Assembly (NCBI GenBank): GCA_934373235.1
Contig: CAKROW010000064.1
Span: 1-14,391, forward strand
Direction: 5' to 3'
From: an uncultured Blautia sp.
Lineage (GTDB): Bacteria > Bacillota > Clostridia > Lachnospirales > Lachnospiraceae
Length of the DNA: 14,391 nucleotides
Positions 5,480 through 13,300 of the stretch are shown here, piece after piece. The translations under genes were made by a program, and so were the position numbers. The notes under the pieces were generated by a model that was not told the DNA's origin, did no database searches, and worked only from the letters and a program-made list of their open reading frames with translations. How positions within the stretch are numbered: the first letter of the stretch is position 1; each line of letters begins with the position of its first letter.

Positions 5480-7588
5480 TTATTGATCTTTCCCATGATA
5501 AAGGATCAATGCACTGTAAGCCGGCATTTTGGCCTGAATGATACCGGCCTCTGCCACATACTCTTCCTCCTGCTCTGTAAATTCATTTCTGGAGGAAAGC
5601 ATGATTCTCCTGAAAACTGTAGCCTCTTTACGGCTGACTCCTGTTTTCCAGGCTTCAATACGTACATCCCGCTCATTCTCAAGATTGCTGATGATCACAA
5701 TAATCTGCTCGTCATGGGAAAAACGGCCGTAACTTAAGCCCTGATAATCATTCCACAAAAATTCCAGGGAACCGTTTTTAAGGATCTCATACTTCTTATG
5801 GATACGGATCATGCTTCTGTGGAACTCAAGCATCTGCTGATCCTCATGTCCCCAGGGGTAGGTCCTTCTGTTATCAGGATCTGTAAAGCCGCACACACCG
5901 GCCTCATCGCCGTAATACACGGTCGGTGCTCCCGGCCAGGTCATCTGGATGGCTACCGCCTCCCTCATAATAGCCGGGTTGATGTCGCAGGAAGCAGCCT
6001 CAGCTCCTGCATAGGAGATCCTTCCCACTCTCCGGTTGGTCCTTGTAAGGAATCTGGAATGATCATGGTTGGAAAGCTCATTCATGGCCGCCTGAAGTGC
6101 TCCCATATGAAGCGAACGCATATGTGTCTTCATTGCCCCTATAAAAGCCTCACTGTTTCCAAAAAGATCTCCCCTGTATTCATCACTGTGCTTCTCCATT
6201 CCGGTCAGGAACCAGGTCACAGGCTCCATAAAAGCATCGTAATTCATAACTGTATCCCATTCATCACCCTGAAGCCAGCTTTCCGGATTTCCGTAATGCT
6301 CTGCCAGGATCACTGCATCGGGGTTGGCAGAGCGCACTGCACGCCGGAAATCCTTCCAGAACTGATGATTGAACTCATTGCTGTGTCCCAGGTCTGCAGC
6401 CACATCCAGTCTCCATCCATCCACATTGTAAGGTGGGGAAACCCACTTTCTGCCCACTTCCAGGATCTTGTCATACAGTTCCCTTGAACCTTCATAATTC
6501 AGCTTGGGAAGTGTATCATGGGTCCACCATCCGTCATAGGTCGGGTTATATGGCCAGCGGTTGGGATCATGGAAAGTAAAATAGGAACGGTAGGGACTGT
6601 CCGCAGAAATATACGCTCCCTTTGGATATCCCTCCTGATATTCATAGATTCGCTCTCTGTCCATCCATTTGTTAAAGGAACCGCAGTGGTTAAACACACC
6701 ATCAAGGATGATCTTCATGCCACGCTTATGGATCTCCTCCACAAGATGGGCAAACAGCTCATTACTGGCATCCAGGTTCCTCTTGTCTGTCACACGGCGG
6801 ATATACCTGGCCGCATGGGAATTATCCCTGTCCCCGGGCGAAAGAAGGCCGTCACAGTCCTCCACGATCCTGCCGATATGGGGATCGATATTTTCATAAT
6901 CCTGACAGTCATATTTGTGGTTGCTCGGAGATACAAAAACCGGATTCAGGTAAAGCACTTCAACCCCCAGCTCCTGCAGGTAATCCAGCTTATCCAGAAT
7001 ACCCTGAAGATCTCCTCCGTAGAATTCCCTCACACCCATCACAGCCGGGATCTTATCCCAGTCTGTGACACGTACGGACACATCTCCAATATAGGAATAC
7101 TCCGAAGTCTCCACATCATTGGAGGGATCTCCGTTATAAAAACGGTCCACATATATCTGGTACATCACTGCCCCCTGAACCCACTGAGGCACATGATAAT
7201 CCGGATAGATTTCAAAATCCATTCTGCCCTCATGCCAGTTGTTCACACCATTGGTATCATAATAACAGGTGATCATCCCTGACTGTATCTCAAAATAATA
7301 ACGAAGCACCTGATCTGTCATGGTGATCTCTGCCGCATAATAATCAAAACTGCCCCCGGTCCTTTCAAGCTGCATCTCCTGGTGTACTCCGTCATACACC
7401 AGATATACCATATCCACATTATTTCTCTGGGTGCGGAAACGTATGGTAACCTTCTCTCCTGCTCCAGGCGCCGCAGGAGTCCTGTAATACTCTGTTCCGT
7501 CACTGAACATTGCTGCTTTATTCAGAACCGGCCTCATGTTTAAAATATACTGCAGTTTCTTCGCCGCTTCGATCCTCTCATGCATCAT
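5480..7588 (-). CDS. Glycoside hydrolase family 13 enzyme, neopullulanase/cyclomaltodextrinase-like
   Basis: A 702-residue enzyme with no signal peptide, so probably cytoplasmic, acting on imported malto-oligosaccharides, cyclodextrins or pullulan fragments. The N-terminal beta-rich domain (about 28-128) resembles a short CBM34 module. The catalytic barrel starts near AVMYQIYVDRFYNGD (140-154). GH13 regions are clear: region I DGVFNH (296-301); region II GWRLDVAAD (391-399), nucleophile D395; region III ILAEHYG (427-433), acid/base E430; region IV LSNHD (505-509), D509. PKLN at 361-364 is the region V signature of the neopullulanase/cyclomaltodextrinase group (GH13_20). The protein is longer than the usual 580-600 residues; one insertion lies at about 241-276, before region I. 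ATG ATG at 7588/7585 makes the exact start uncertain by one codon. It has its own promoter upstream, and the HPt gene follows it. Confidence 0.92.
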   Translation of the reverse strand: MMHERIEAAKKLQYILNMRPVLNKAAMFSDGTEYYRTPAAPGAGEKVTIRFRTQRNNVDMVYLVYDGVHQEMQLERTGGSFDYYAAEITMTDQVLRYYFEIQSGMITCYYDTNGVNNWHEGRMDFEIYPDYHVPQWVQGAVMYQIYVDRFYNGDPSNDVETSEYSYIGDVSVRVTDWDKIPAVMGVREFYGGDLQGILDKLDYLQELGVEVLYLNPVFVSPSNHKYDCQDYENIDPHIGRIVEDCDGLLSPGDRDNSHAARYIRRVTDKRNLDASNELFAHLVEEIHKRGMKIILDGVFNHCGSFNKWMDRERIYEYQEGYPKGAYISADSPYRSYFTFHDPNRWPYNPTYDGWWTHDTLPKLNYEGSRELYDKILEVGRKWVSPPYNVDGWRLDVAADLGHSNEFNHQFWKDFRRAVRSANPDAVILAEHYGNPESWLQGDEWDTVMNYDAFMEPVTWFLTGMEKHSDEYRGDLFGNSEAFIGAMKTHMRSLHMGALQAAMNELSNHDHSRFLTRTNRRVGRISYAGAEAASCDINPAIMREAVAIQMTWPGAPTVYYGDEAGVCGFTDPDNRRTYPWGHEDQQMLEFHRSMIRIHKKYEILKNGSLEFLWNDYQGLSYGRFSHDEQIIVIISNLENERDVRIEAWKTGVSRKEATVFRRIMLSSRNEFTEQEEEYVAEAGIIQAKMPAYSALILYHGKDQ

Positions 7589-7621
7589 CTCTATTCCCTC
7601 ACTCTTTTTTACATGTTTTTT

Positions 7622-7650
7622 ATTTTATCTTAATTGCATACGTCTTGCAA
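7622..7650 (-). promoter_or_regulatory. Promoter of the GH13 gene, with an inverted repeat in the spacer
   Basis: On the minus strand, TTGCAA (7645-7650) and TAAAAT (7622-7627) are 17 bases apart, a plausible sigmaA promoter 34 bases upstream of the GH13 start. ATTGCA (7633-7638) and TGCAAT (7646-7651) form a perfect 6-base inverted repeat across the spacer and -35. It could be a site for a LacI-type sugar regulator, but the odd 7-base gap is not typical. Confidence 0.5.
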
Positions 7651-7697
7651 TGTTTTCTCCTTATTTTTCACGGAATTTTCTTATCTTTCCACAACGT

Positions 7698-7728
7698 AAA
7701 AAAGGCAGCCGGTTAAGCTGCCTTTTTT
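7698..7728. terminator. Bidirectional intrinsic terminator upstream of the GH13 gene
   Basis: A perfect 12-base inverted repeat (7698-7709 with 7717-7728, core AAGGCAGC/GCTGCCTT), loop CGGTTAA, with A and T runs on both sides. It insulates the GH13 promoter from minus-strand transcripts coming from the ftsH side. What it terminates is unclear, because ftsH already has a terminator at 7818-7859. Confidence 0.8.
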
Positions 7729-7763
7729 GGAGAAGGTATTTCTTCTTATGGGGTGTAGCAAAA

Positions 7764-7803
7764 ACTATATAATGTATTGGGGGGTTTTTACGATGTATAT
7801 AGT
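7764..7803. repeat. Unexplained inverted repeat between two terminators
   Basis: ACTATATA (7764-7771) and TATATAGT (7796-7803) are perfect inverted 8-mers around a 24-base centre containing six G then five T. The 89-base stretch 7729-7817 holds no credible gene. Function unknown. Confidence 0.45.
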
Positions 7804-7817
7804 ACCATGAGGCAAGG

Positions 7818-7859
7818 AAAAAGTGTGCACAAACTTCACAAAATTCGGCACACTTTTTT
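7818..7859 (-). terminator. Intrinsic terminator after ftsH
   Basis: Arms 7818-7828 and 7848-7858 (AAAAAGTGTGC with GCACACTTTTT) form an 11-base stem. On the minus strand it begins just past the ftsH stop at 7867 and ends in a T-run, closing the cluster that starts at rqcP. Confidence 0.8.
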
Positions 7860-7866
7860 GTGTATT

Positions 7867-9714
7867 TTATAAGTTAATTTCGTTTACTTCCGGAGTCTCA
7901 CTTGTAAAAAGTGCCTCAAACTCTTCGCGATGGACTTTTTCCTTCTCGAGAAGAAGCTTTGCACAGCCGTGAAGAACATCCATATGCTCTCTGATAATAT
8001 GGTCTGCTCTCTCATGACATTCACGGATAATCCGGGCAATCTCGCCATCGATCTCCCGGGCCACTTCCTCGCTGTATCCTCTGGTGTGGGCCAGGTCTCG
8101 TCCGATAAACACCTCATCGTCATCATTTCCGTAAGCGATCAGGCCAACCTTATCAGACATACCGTACTTCATTACCATGGAACGTGCTGTCTCTGTGGCA
8201 CGCTTGATATCGTTGGATGCACCTGTAGTAATATCCCCGAAAATAATCTCTTCAGCCACACGGCCTCCCAGAAGAGTGGTAATGTCTTCAAGCATCTTAT
8301 TCTTTGTGTTAAACAGCTCATCATTATCCGGCAGAGGCATGGTATATCCTGCCGCTCCCATTCCTGTAGGAATAATGGAAATGGTATATACCGGATCCAT
8401 ATGAGGAAGTACGTGAAAAAGGATGGCGTGGCCTGCCTCATGATAAGCTGTGATCTTCTTCTCCTTGTCAGAGATCACCTTACTCTTCTTCTCAGCACCG
8501 ATTCCAACCTTAATAAAGGCTGCCTTGATATCCTTCTGCATGATATAGGGTCTGCCGTCTCTTGCCGCATCAATAGCCGCCTCGTTGAGAAGATTCTCAA
8601 GATCCGCTCCTGTAAAACCGGCTGTTGTCTGGGCGATCTGACGAAGATCCACATCATCTCCGAGAGGCTTGTCCTTGGCATGTACCATCAGGATCTCCTC
8701 TCTTCCCTTTACATCCGGACGTCCCACACCAACCTTACGGTCAAACCTTCCCGGGCGGAGGATTGCAGGATCAAGGATATCCACACGGTTGGTAGCTGCC
8801 ATTACAATGATTCCCTCGTTGACACCAAAACCGTCCATCTCAACCAGAAGCTGGTTCAGCGTCTGCTCTCTCTCATCGTGGCCACCGCCCATTCCGGTTC
8901 CTCGCTGACGGGCTACCGCATCGATCTCATCAATAAAAATAATACAGGGTGCATGCTTCTTGCCTTCCTCAAAAAGATCTCTTACACGGGAAGCACCTAC
9001 GCCTACAAACATCTCCACAAAGTCAGAACCTGAAATGGAAAAAAACGGAACTCCCGCCTCACCTGCAACTGCCTTGGCAAGAAGTGTCTTACCGGTTCCT
9101 GGAGGGCCCACAAGGATCACACCCTTGGGAATCCTGGCTCCTACCTTTGTATACTTCTGAGGTGATTTCAGGAAATCCACCACCTCTTCCAGATCTTCCT
9201 TTTCTTCCTGAAGACCTGCAACATCCTTAAATGTCACCTTTTTGTCATCCGGTGTGGACATTCTGGCTCTGCTCTTCCCAAAATTCATCATCTTGGCATT
9301 GCTTCCGCCACCTCCGGACATCTGACGGTTCATCATCATAAAGAAGAAAACAAGGATTCCTCCTGTAAGCACTACAGGAAGCACAGAGTTTACAAAAGTA
9401 TTGTCTCTTGGCACATTCCTGACTACAGGATCTACTTTGTATTTCTCCAGAAGCTCCTGTGCCTTCTTTACATCTGTCACATTCACAGTCTTCTGACCAT
9501 CGGATACCAGGCTGACAGTCACATAGCCTGTAGGTACCTCACGGTTCTGGTGGATAACCGCATCCACCACTTTTCCATCCTCAAGGGCCTGTTCAAGCTG
9601 ATTCATGGTGTAACTTCCCTGGGTGGAAACCTGATCATTGAGATACAGATACCCGGCGATCAGTGCCACGATCAGAATCAGATACAGGCTTATTCTGCCT
9701 GAATGTTTGTTCAC
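7867..9714 (-). CDS. ftsH: ATP-dependent zinc metalloprotease FtsH
   Basis: A 615-residue membrane-anchored AAA+ protease that degrades misfolded membrane proteins and selected regulators. Membrane segments lie at about 9-25 and 108-128, with a short extracytoplasmic domain between. The AAA domain shows Walker A GPPGTGKT (203-210), pore motif MFVGVG (235-240), Walker B IIFIDEID (258-265) and the second region of homology ATNRVDILDPAILRPGRFDR (307-326). The protease domain shows HEAGH (425-429) and the third zinc ligand D502 in GASNDIKRAT. Length and domain order are normal. The start is GTG at 9714, with AAAGGAG about ten bases upstream; no ATG gives a better beginning. It lies 16 bases after hpt and is the last gene of the cluster before a terminator. 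In B. subtilis spoIIE, tilS, hprT and ftsH are also neighbours. Confidence 0.98.
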   Translation of the reverse strand: MNKHSGRISLYLILIVALIAGYLYLNDQVSTQGSYTMNQLEQALEDGKVVDAVIHQNREVPTGYVTVSLVSDGQKTVNVTDVKKAQELLEKYKVDPVVRNVPRDNTFVNSVLPVVLTGGILVFFFMMMNRQMSGGGGSNAKMMNFGKSRARMSTPDDKKVTFKDVAGLQEEKEDLEEVVDFLKSPQKYTKVGARIPKGVILVGPPGTGKTLLAKAVAGEAGVPFFSISGSDFVEMFVGVGASRVRDLFEEGKKHAPCIIFIDEIDAVARQRGTGMGGGHDEREQTLNQLLVEMDGFGVNEGIIVMAATNRVDILDPAILRPGRFDRKVGVGRPDVKGREEILMVHAKDKPLGDDVDLRQIAQTTAGFTGADLENLLNEAAIDAARDGRPYIMQKDIKAAFIKVGIGAEKKSKVISDKEKKITAYHEAGHAILFHVLPHMDPVYTISIIPTGMGAAGYTMPLPDNDELFNTKNKMLEDITTLLGGRVAEEIIFGDITTGASNDIKRATETARSMVMKYGMSDKVGLIAYGNDDDEVFIGRDLAHTRGYSEEVAREIDGEIARIIRECHERADHIIREHMDVLHGCAKLLLEKEKVHREEFEALFTSETPEVNEINL

Positions 9715-9730
9715 TTGGTTAAATCTCCTT

Positions 9731-10258
9731 TCAGTCTAACTCCACTACTCCGATATATGGAAGATTTCTGTATTTCTGCGCATAATCCAGACCATATCCC
9801 ACAACGAACTCATCCGGAATATTAAAGCAGCTATAGTCAACCTCCACATCCTTCATCACTCTGCGCTCCGGTTTGTCAAGAAGTGTACAGAGCTTCACAC
9901 TCTTTGGTCCACGCTGCTTAAGGACTTTAAGAAGGTAGCTTAAAGTACGGCCGGAGTCAATGATATCCTCAACAACCAGAACATCCTTTCCCTCCAGAGG
10001 CTGATCCAGATCCTTGACGATCTTCACCACACCGCTGGACTTGGTATCATCACCGTAACTGGATACAGACATGAAATCCAGAGATACCGGAACTGTAATT
10101 CTCTTGGCAAGTTCACACATAAAGAACACGCCGCCTTTAAGGACACAGATCATGTGCACTTCTTTTCCTTCATAATCCTTGTTTATCTGGTCAGCGATCT
10201 CCTGGATACGCGCGTCAACCTGCTCCTCGCTGAGTAACACTCTGATTTTCTCGCTCAT
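9731..10258 (-). CDS. hpt: Hypoxanthine phosphoribosyltransferase
   Basis: A 175-residue soluble purine-salvage enzyme that joins PRPP to hypoxanthine (and usually guanine) to give IMP or GMP. Seen: the conserved loop VLKGGVFF (39-46); SYGD in the flexible catalytic loop (67-70); the PRPP signature VVEDIIDSGRTL (95-106) with paired acids E97-D98; and the C-terminal base-binding part with DKPERR (128-133), FVVGYGLDY (151-159) and RNLPYIGV (164-171). Length fits the bacterial family (about 180). Its ATG overlaps the tilS stop by four bases (ATGA), with GGAGGA inside tilS as ribosome site, so the two are translationally coupled. ftsH follows 16 bases later. Confidence 0.97.
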   Translation of the reverse strand: MSEKIRVLLSEEQVDARIQEIADQINKDYEGKEVHMICVLKGGVFFMCELAKRITVPVSLDFMSVSSYGDDTKSSGVVKIVKDLDQPLEGKDVLVVEDIIDSGRTLSYLLKVLKQRGPKSVKLCTLLDKPERRVMKDVEVDYSCFNIPDEFVVGYGLDYAQKYRNLPYIGVVELD

Positions 10259-11655
10259 ATTAAAGTTCCTCCTTGGTATTGTAATTGTAACACTCTCCCT
10301 GTAGCGGAAGTGATCTTATACTGCTGGTTCATCCGTCCTCCGGGCATCCACAGGATCTCACTGCCGAGAGCCACAAGCGGAATCCTGTCCCGGATCTCTC
10401 CCGGGATCTTGTCATCTATCATAACCCGATTCAGCTTTTTACGGCTTCCATTCCCATCTACCACAAGAAAATCTCCTGCCTGCCTCCTCCGGACACATGG
10501 ACTACCAGTTATTTTATCATAATCAAACCATTTCGTATACTTTTTTTCTTCAATCTTCCGATTATCCCAGGCAAAAATTTCCGCCTGAAAGCTTCCAAAA
10601 GCTGTTATGGTCTTTCCCGGAACCTGAAGTTCCCACTTTTCTTCCTGATCCCCGGCAGTCTTTCCCGGATTTTCCTCTCTTTCCAGTCTTACACCACCGT
10701 AAACTCTTCTCGCAGTGATCCCCTTTGGAAGACAGAGATACCGGCCGTTCTGCTTTTTTATAAGGGAAAGGATCTCTTCCACATGACCTTTTGTAAAATC
10801 CCTTCTTCCTCCTGCAAGCTCTCCCAGCGCCATAAGGATCACATATTCCTTCAGGATATGCTCTGACGAAAAAAAAGCCTCTCCCAGTAAATACCCATTT
10901 TCCACAGCACATTTTTCAAGAAGCTGCCCGGAAAGCGCTGTGAGCAGATCCTCCGCCTCTGCAAGGACCCTGGCAGTTTCCGCCATATGTTCCACAGCTT
11001 TCGGGTTGATCTCCTCTTCCAGAAGAGGCAGGATATGACGGCGGATACGGTTTCTGGTATATTCATCACTTAAATTGCTGCTGTCTGTAATATAAAAGAT
11101 CTCCCTCTCATGAAGATACTGAATGATCTCCCTCCGTTCCAGACACAGAACCGGCCTTATGATCCCGTCTCCCACAGGACGGATCCCTCCAAGTCCCCTG
11201 AGTCCGGTTCCTCTTGCAAGGTGATGGAGCATGGTTTCCGCCTGATCATTGCGGTTGTGGGCCAGGGCAATGAGAAAGCGCCCTGTTCCCGAAAAGGCTT
11301 CCCTCTCTCTGGCAAAAGCCTGTTTTCGTACAATACGGCCTGTCTCTTCCTCTCCCAGCTTCCATTCCAGGGAAAGCCGGGGCACATCAAAATGATATCC
11401 CTCAAAAGGTATGCCCCAGATTTCGCAGGTTTCTTTTACAAGAGCTTCATCCCGGTCAGCCTCTTTTCCCCGGATCCCGTGGTGTACGTGTACAGCCCGG
11501 AGCTCAAACCCGGATTCTTCTTTCAGATCTCTCAGGATCGACAGCATGGCAATGGAATCTGCACCACCTGAAACCCCTGCCACGATCCTGTCATTCTCCC
11601 GGATCATGTTGTTTTCTGTTATATAATCTTTTACACGCTGGTATATTTCATTCAT
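10255..11655 (-). CDS. tilS: tRNA(Ile)-lysidine synthetase
   Basis: A 466-residue cytoplasmic ATP-dependent enzyme that adds lysine to C34 of tRNA-Ile (CAU), making it read AUA codons; usually essential. The PP-loop SGGADS is at 29-34. The core has HVHHGIRG (56-63), AHNRNDQAETMLHHLARGTG (132-151) and DSSNLSDEYTRNRIRRHILP (191-210), all typical of TilS. A helical middle domain follows, then the TilS C-terminal domain with RRRQAGDF (389-396), KKLNRVMIDDKIP (406-418) and LWMPGGRM (435-442). Length matches the long Bacillus-type form. ATG 11655 has GGAG seven bases upstream and lies 16 bases after the spoIIE stop. It overlaps hpt by four bases. Confidence 0.97.
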   Translation of the reverse strand: MNEIYQRVKDYITENNMIRENDRIVAGVSGGADSIAMLSILRDLKEESGFELRAVHVHHGIRGKEADRDEALVKETCEIWGIPFEGYHFDVPRLSLEWKLGEEETGRIVRKQAFAREREAFSGTGRFLIALAHNRNDQAETMLHHLARGTGLRGLGGIRPVGDGIIRPVLCLERREIIQYLHEREIFYITDSSNLSDEYTRNRIRRHILPLLEEEINPKAVEHMAETARVLAEAEDLLTALSGQLLEKCAVENGYLLGEAFFSSEHILKEYVILMALGELAGGRRDFTKGHVEEILSLIKKQNGRYLCLPKGITARRVYGGVRLEREENPGKTAGDQEEKWELQVPGKTITAFGSFQAEIFAWDNRKIEEKKYTKWFDYDKITGSPCVRRRQAGDFLVVDGNGSRKKLNRVMIDDKIPGEIRDRIPLVALGSEILWMPGGRMNQQYKITSATGRVLQLQYQGGTLI

Positions 11656-11671
11656 CTGATCTCTCCGGAAA

Positions 11672-13165
11672 TTATTTTTTCCACATGCCTGCCACCAGAA
11701 CAGTCATGTCATCTCTTGCTCTGTAATCACTGTATCCAAGAACCCGCTCCAGGATTCCCCTGCTGAGTTCTCTGGGTTCCTCCTCATGGACATCCAGGAT
11801 GATCTCCTTCATGGTCTCCTCCTCCCTGTCAGTGGGAAGGGCATCCAGCACCCCGTCTGTCATCATGATCACATAGTCCCCGTGGTAAAGTTTCCTGGAA
11901 GCTGTATCAAAATCCAATTGCTGCACCAGTCCTGCTGCCAGGCTTTCTGACGCAATAGACTCCACCCAGTGGTCTCTTTTTATAAAGGTGGAAGACGCCC
12001 CTGCTTTCAGAAAATTACAGATTCCTGTATACAGATCCACCGCACAGATATCCACTGTGGAAAACATCCCATCCCTGCCTTTAAGCACAAGAGCGGAATT
12101 TACCATCCTTGCAGCCGTTTCCTGGGAAAGGCCGGACTCCATAAACTGTTCCAGAAGCTCCACCACGATCTCGCTTTCCTTAAAGGCATCCATACCTGAA
12201 CCCATACCGTCAGAAAGGCAGATAAAAAATCTCCCGTCCTCTTCCTGCCTGCAGATATAGTTGTCCCCGGAAACCTTCTCCTGCTCCTTGGTAAGACGTG
12301 CCACGCCATACATCACCTGATAGCTCACATCCTCCACAAAATGAACGGTGTGAAAATCCCCGTTTACGATGCTGCGGCTTCCTGTGGCAGGCGCCATAGG
12401 TGTACCACAGATCCCTGACAGGATCTGGGCAGCCTCACTCATGGACACACACTGGCCGCTTCTGGAACGCATATTAAGAAAAACCTGGCGTTTTCCCTCC
12501 ACCTTGTCCATGACCCACACATTTTTTACGATCACATGCTTTTTGCGCAGGGCCTTCTTCACATCTTCCCGAAACTGCGGATCTGCACAGGTAATGTCAT
12601 AAAGATCCTCCGCAACATTCTCCATGATACGTGCAACCTCCGAAAGCTGCTGGGCAACTGCAAGACGGCTCTCGATCATCCGGTTGTCCCATACAAGATT
12701 CTGTCTCTCCTCACGGAAGTCCTCATTTACCACATCAAAAAACTGGGCAGAGCGGCTGCAGGCTCCCATCCATTCTCCCCGGAGGACCCGGATCTTCTCC
12801 TCGTCCCCCTCCTCAAGAGTACGGACCATGTCTGTGCATCCCCGAACCATCTCCCCGGCACGTTCGCCCCAGCAGATCTCTCTCTGGTAGCACCTGGCGC
12901 ATACCCTGTCACTGACATCTCTGATGATCCGGTTCACCTGACCTCCGCTTAAGAATTCCTTGCGGTAGGGCATACCGTAAAAAGTCTCGGAAAGCTTCCG
13001 AAATGACGCCGCATACCGCTCCACTTTTTCCTTCTGGGGATGGCTTTCACTTAACGGCAGCATCTCCTCCCGTTCTTTTTTCCTCCCCGAAAAGACAGTT
13101 TTTGCCATGTCCCGAAGCATCAGCAATACGCTGAGCACGAGCATGGCAATGATCCATTCCTGCAT
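11672..13165 (-). CDS. spoIIE: SpoIIE-type PP2C protein serine phosphatase, compact form
   Basis: A 497-residue protein. SpoIIE dephosphorylates the anti-sigma antagonist SpoIIAA, freeing sigmaF in the forespore, and in Bacillus helps FtsZ ring placement. One membrane segment is seen (about 4-18). A central region (about 45-290) has helices and a cysteine group C89, C92, C98, C110. The C-terminal PP2C domain (about 295-497) has GDNY (300-303), SDGMGSG (318-324), TDGVLDA (436-442) and RDDMTVL (484-490), whose aspartates bind the catalytic metals. B. subtilis SpoIIE is about 827 residues with ten N-terminal membrane segments; nine are missing here, and no coding remnant lies upstream. ATG 13165 has a strong AGGGGAG-type site. 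Position before tilS and the Spo0A-type promoter support the name. Another SpoIIE-domain phosphatase is the alternative. Confidence 0.88.
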   Translation of the reverse strand: MQEWIIAMLVLSVLLMLRDMAKTVFSGRKKEREEMLPLSESHPQKEKVERYAASFRKLSETFYGMPYRKEFLSGGQVNRIIRDVSDRVCARCYQREICWGERAGEMVRGCTDMVRTLEEGDEEKIRVLRGEWMGACSRSAQFFDVVNEDFREERQNLVWDNRMIESRLAVAQQLSEVARIMENVAEDLYDITCADPQFREDVKKALRKKHVIVKNVWVMDKVEGKRQVFLNMRSRSGQCVSMSEAAQILSGICGTPMAPATGSRSIVNGDFHTVHFVEDVSYQVMYGVARLTKEQEKVSGDNYICRQEEDGRFFICLSDGMGSGMDAFKESEIVVELLEQFMESGLSQETAARMVNSALVLKGRDGMFSTVDICAVDLYTGICNFLKAGASSTFIKRDHWVESIASESLAAGLVQQLDFDTASRKLYHGDYVIMMTDGVLDALPTDREEETMKEIILDVHEEEPRELSRGILERVLGYSDYRARDDMTVLVAGMWKK

Positions 13166-13202
13166 ATTCTCCCCTCCCCTTACATATCCTCACTAACTGG
13201 AT

Positions 13203-13235
13203 ATTATAACGGAAAGGCATTTGATCCTATGTCGA
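13203..13235 (-). promoter_or_regulatory. spoIIE promoter with 21-bp spacing
   Basis: On the minus strand, TCGACA (13230-13235) is a near-consensus -35 and TATAAT (13203-13208) a consensus -10, with 21 bases between (13209-13229). B. subtilis spoIIE is known for the same unusual 21-bp spacing in a sigmaA promoter that works only with phosphorylated Spo0A. The -10 ends 37 bases before the spoIIE ATG. Confidence 0.7.
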
Positions 13236-13247
13236 AAAAATGCCGAA
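13230..13247. promoter_or_regulatory. Two tandem Spo0A (0A) boxes at the spoIIE promoter
   Basis: The plus strand has TGTCGAA at 13230-13236, the exact 0A-box consensus, and TGCCGAA at 13241-13247, fitting TGNCGAA. They are 11 bases apart start to start, about one helical turn, in the same orientation. The first covers the -35, as in Spo0A-activated spoII promoters. Confidence 0.75.
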
Positions 13248-13300
13248 AGGCCTAAAAAGTTTTCGCCAAAATACTCTCCTGAGTCTGTTTGGAACAGGCT

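Noticed and set aside
5798..6487. A 229-codon open frame opposite the GH13 gene
   Set aside because: It overlaps the catalytic core of a clear GH13 enzyme and has no family features.
7793..7810. Tiny frame ATG...TGA (five codons) after a run of six G
   Set aside because: Too short to support; no conserved context or typical spacing.
7930..9033. A 367-codon open frame opposite ftsH
   Set aside because: It is fully antisense to a textbook FtsH, and its product shows no recognisable domain; a shadow of codon bias.
13242..13251. GCC-GAAA-GGC mini-hairpin followed by a T-run on the minus strand, as a divIC terminator
   Set aside because: The stem is only three base pairs; the same bases are better explained as the second 0A box.
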